Below the pieces are notes generated by a model, which saw only the letters and a list, made by a program, of their open reading frames with translations, made no database searches and was not told where the DNA came from. This document shows positions 12,651 to 14,094 of a stretch of DNA of 14,094 nt, piece by piece. Origin of the DNA: Bordetella parapertussis (GTDB taxonomy: Bacteria > Pseudomonadota > Gammaproteobacteria > Burkholderiales > Burkholderiaceae_C); assembly GCA_945882755.1 (NCBI GenBank), contig CAMCWS010000141.1, positions 1 to 14,094 on the forward strand, written 5' to 3'. How positions within the stretch are numbered: position 1 is the first letter of the stretch; each line of letters starts with the position of its first letter. The position numbers and the translations under genes are program-made.

Positions 12651-13005
12651 ACAAGACCTCAACGTACTGGGTACTGAATTAATTCCATGCTCTTATGACC
12701 CGCTGACCGGATTTTTCAGAGATGGCTGCTGCAAGACTGACAGTGAGGACCATGGAAGTCATGTCATTTGCGCCCGCATCACGCAGGATTTTTTAGATTT
12801 CACCCTCAAGCAGGGTAACGACTTGCTGACACCACGACCAGAATACAGATTCAAAGGACTCAATCATGGCGACAAGTGGTGCTTGTGCGCCTTGCGCTGG
12901 AAAGAGGCTTACAAAGCTGGTGTGGCACCGCCTGTGATTTTGGAAAGCACACACCAGAAGGCGCTTCAATTTGTCACGCTGGAGCAACTTCAATCAAGGC
13001 GCTGA
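12643..13005 (+). CDS. DUF2237 family protein
   Basis: A 120-residue protein matching DUF2237 nearly end to end: NVLGTELIPCSYDPLTGFFR (7-26), DGCCKTDSEDHGSHVICAR (27-45), GNDLLTPRPEY (58-68), GDKWCLCALRWKEAYKAG (76-93) and PPVILESTHQKAL (97-108). Six conserved cysteines (16, 29, 30, 43, 80, 82) suggest a bound metal or redox role; the function of the family is not established. The ATG at 12643 lies inside the last codons of the phosphatase gene, giving an 8-base overlap typical of translational coupling. It converges with the VOC gene, leaving 4 bases between stops. Confidence 0.92.
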   Translation: MTKQDLNVLGTELIPCSYDPLTGFFRDGCCKTDSEDHGSHVICARITQDFLDFTLKQGNDLLTPRPEYRFKGLNHGDKWCLCALRWKEAYKAGVAPPVILESTHQKALQFVTLEQLQSRR

Positions 13006-13009
13006 ATTT

Positions 13010-13384
13010 TCAATCTAAACTTTCAAGAGGGCTGAAATTGAGCTCTACCTTGGCGCCACTGGGGTCTTCGCAAAAAATCTGCCATGGCCCATTGGGTCGG
13101 TGCTGCAACCTATAGGGATATCCTGACAAATCGAAAACCGATTTAACGGCCTTCAAATCTTTTGCGGTGAAAGCCATGTGGTCAATAACGCCAGCAGGCG
13201 GGTTGGGAACAGGACGCTCAAAGTACAAATGAAGCACCGCAGTGTCGCCAGCATAAAGCCACGCACCAGGAAAACCCAAGCCGGGGCGCGGCCCAACTTT
13301 CAACCCAATGATGCGTTCATAAAAATCCAAAGTGGCCACTGGATCTTTGGCGATAGCTGTGAAATGGTTCATGCCAAGAATCAT
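13010..13384 (-). CDS. VOC-superfamily (glyoxalase/dioxygenase fold) protein
   Basis: A 124-residue single-module VOC protein: MILGMNHFTAIAKDPVATLDFYERIIGLKVGP at the start, LYAGDTAVLHLYF in the middle, GVIDHMAFTAKD, and DPSGAKVELNF at the end. His at about residue 7, His in VLHLYF, His in IDHMAF and Glu in KVELNF are in the metal-ligand positions of VOC enzymes such as glyoxalases and fosfomycin-resistance proteins, so a divalent-metal enzyme is likely, with unknown substrate. The ATG at 13384 is chosen because the fold begins at once; a longer frame to 13438 adds an unlikely lead. Divergent from the peroxiredoxin gene. Confidence 0.88.
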   Translation of the reverse strand: MILGMNHFTAIAKDPVATLDFYERIIGLKVGPRPGLGFPGAWLYAGDTAVLHLYFERPVPNPPAGVIDHMAFTAKDLKAVKSVFDLSGYPYRLQHRPNGPWQIFCEDPSGAKVELNFSPLESLD

Positions 13385-13492
13385 GTTCGCTGTATTTCCA
13401 TCTTGCTGCAGTTCACTGCTCTGACACCTATGTGCCACGTACTTTTCGCAATGCTAAGCGAAAATAGCCATGTCGACACCCAATGCCTAGAC

Positions 13493-14050
13493 ATGTCCAA
13501 TTACAACACCACCCCCGATAACCTGCCAGTTCCCCAAGACGATGGGGCAACCCAACATTTGAAGGGCTTATCACTGCCGTCTGTCACTCTGATGGGGACG
13601 CATGGTGTTGAAGTCGATGTCAGTCATTTAAAGGGCTGGGTCGTGATTTACTGCTACCCCATGACAGGCGTACCCGGCGTGCCCTTGCCCTCTGGCTGGG
13701 ACCAAATACCAGGCGCACGTGGTTGTACTCCCCAGTCCAATGCCTACAAAGAAGCGCACCCTGCTCTTAGAGAATTGGGTGTGCAAGTCTTTGGCCTCAG
13801 TACGCAATCCACGCCCTACCAGCAAGAATTGGCCGAACGCTTACAACTGCCCTTTCCTGTGCTCAGTGATGCCCAACTTCAATTTCAAAAGGCCTTGCAA
13901 TTACCCACCTTCGTTGTGGATGAAAAGACATTGATCAAAAGGCTTACCATGGTGGTTAATGACGGCGTGATTCAGCAAGTACATTACCCAGTGTTCCCAA
14001 GCGATGCAGATGCGGCTTGGGTGTTGCGCTATTTGCAAACTGTGGTTTAA
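13493..14050 (+). CDS. Peroxiredoxin, BCP/AhpC-TSA-like, lacking the second Cys
   Basis: A 185-residue thioredoxin-fold peroxidase. WVVIYCYPMTGVPGVPLP (49-66) and GARGCTPQSNAY (74-85) place the peroxidatic Cys at 78. In BCP-type enzymes a resolving Cys lies five residues later, but here that position is Asn83; Cys54 is the only other cysteine in the active-site region. LQLPFPVLSDAQLQF and LQLPTFVVDE are further family blocks. It reduces peroxides, probably by a 1-Cys mechanism or with a partner thiol. The ATG at 13493 gives the usual family length; an in-frame ATG at 13451 is possible, and neither has a strong ribosome binding site. The remaining 44 bases of the window show nothing recognisable. 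Confidence 0.88.
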   Translation: MSNYNTTPDNLPVPQDDGATQHLKGLSLPSVTLMGTHGVEVDVSHLKGWVVIYCYPMTGVPGVPLPSGWDQIPGARGCTPQSNAYKEAHPALRELGVQVFGLSTQSTPYQQELAERLQLPFPVLSDAQLQFQKALQLPTFVVDEKTLIKRLTMVVNDGVIQQVHYPVFPSDADAAWVLRYLQTVV

Positions 14051-14094
14051 AACTGAATCCTTAAAATTTGCGTTTTCGCTTATGTGTAAATGAA

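Overview
The window looks like a chromosomal segment of a low-to-medium GC betaproteobacterium, probably Burkholderiales (freshwater Polynucleobacter/Limnohabitans-like lineages come to mind). This rests on protein style (DUF6488, two HupE/UreJ proteins, a TIGR02450-type Trp-rich protein, DUF2237 next to a low-molecular-weight phosphatase) and on base composition judged by eye. No 16S or marker gene is present, so the assignment is an inference.

Left block (1-3680, all on the minus strand): a metal-handling cluster. Reading from its promoter side, it holds a DMT/EamA permease with a very His-rich C-terminal tail, a small His-rich exported or membrane-anchored protein, a HupE/UreJ-type permease ending in a His-rich tail, and a DUF6488-like exported protein, closed by a strong hairpin terminator. 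Beyond the terminator lie a small Cys/His-rich exported protein (CzcI/DUF2946-like) and a DUF6803-like membrane protein. The likely theme is uptake, efflux or buffering of a transition metal (Ni, Co or Zn).

Middle block (3746-11854): a mosaic in which small gene units, on either strand, are separated from each other by complete or partial copies (R1-R8) of one composite repeat. All eight copies keep the same left-to-right orientation. Its modules are a1 (short hairpin), a2 (hairpin with GTGTCGT/ACGACAC arms), b1 (about 80 nt conserved), b2 (hairpin with GTGTCGG/CCGACAC arms) and c (CGTC-GCTG-GACG). The units between copies are: nhaA (frameshifted); a Trp-rich TIGR02450 protein; an exported Cys-containing protein; a HupE/UreJ pair plus a divergent cupredoxin-fold protein; an MGMT-like DNA-binding-domain protein; a RelB/RelE-type toxin-antitoxin pair whose toxin has an in-frame stop; and a DUF2141-tetR operon with two matching palindromic operators. 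The last copy abuts the 5' flank of a tRNA-Met gene, and 36 bases of that flank are repeated perfectly about 2.4 kb upstream, inside R6.

Right block (11860-14094): ordinary core-type sequence with tRNA-Met(CAU) and its terminator, then a low-molecular-weight protein-tyrosine phosphatase overlapping a DUF2237 gene, a convergent VOC/glyoxalase-fold protein and a divergent peroxiredoxin. No repeat copies were seen here or in the left block.

The main observation is the repeat-delimited gene array: integron-like in layout (one- or two-gene units, a toxin-antitoxin pair, co-oriented repeats) but without recognisable attC ends or an integrase in the window. Two of its genes carry disabling mutations, which fits an accessory region in decay.
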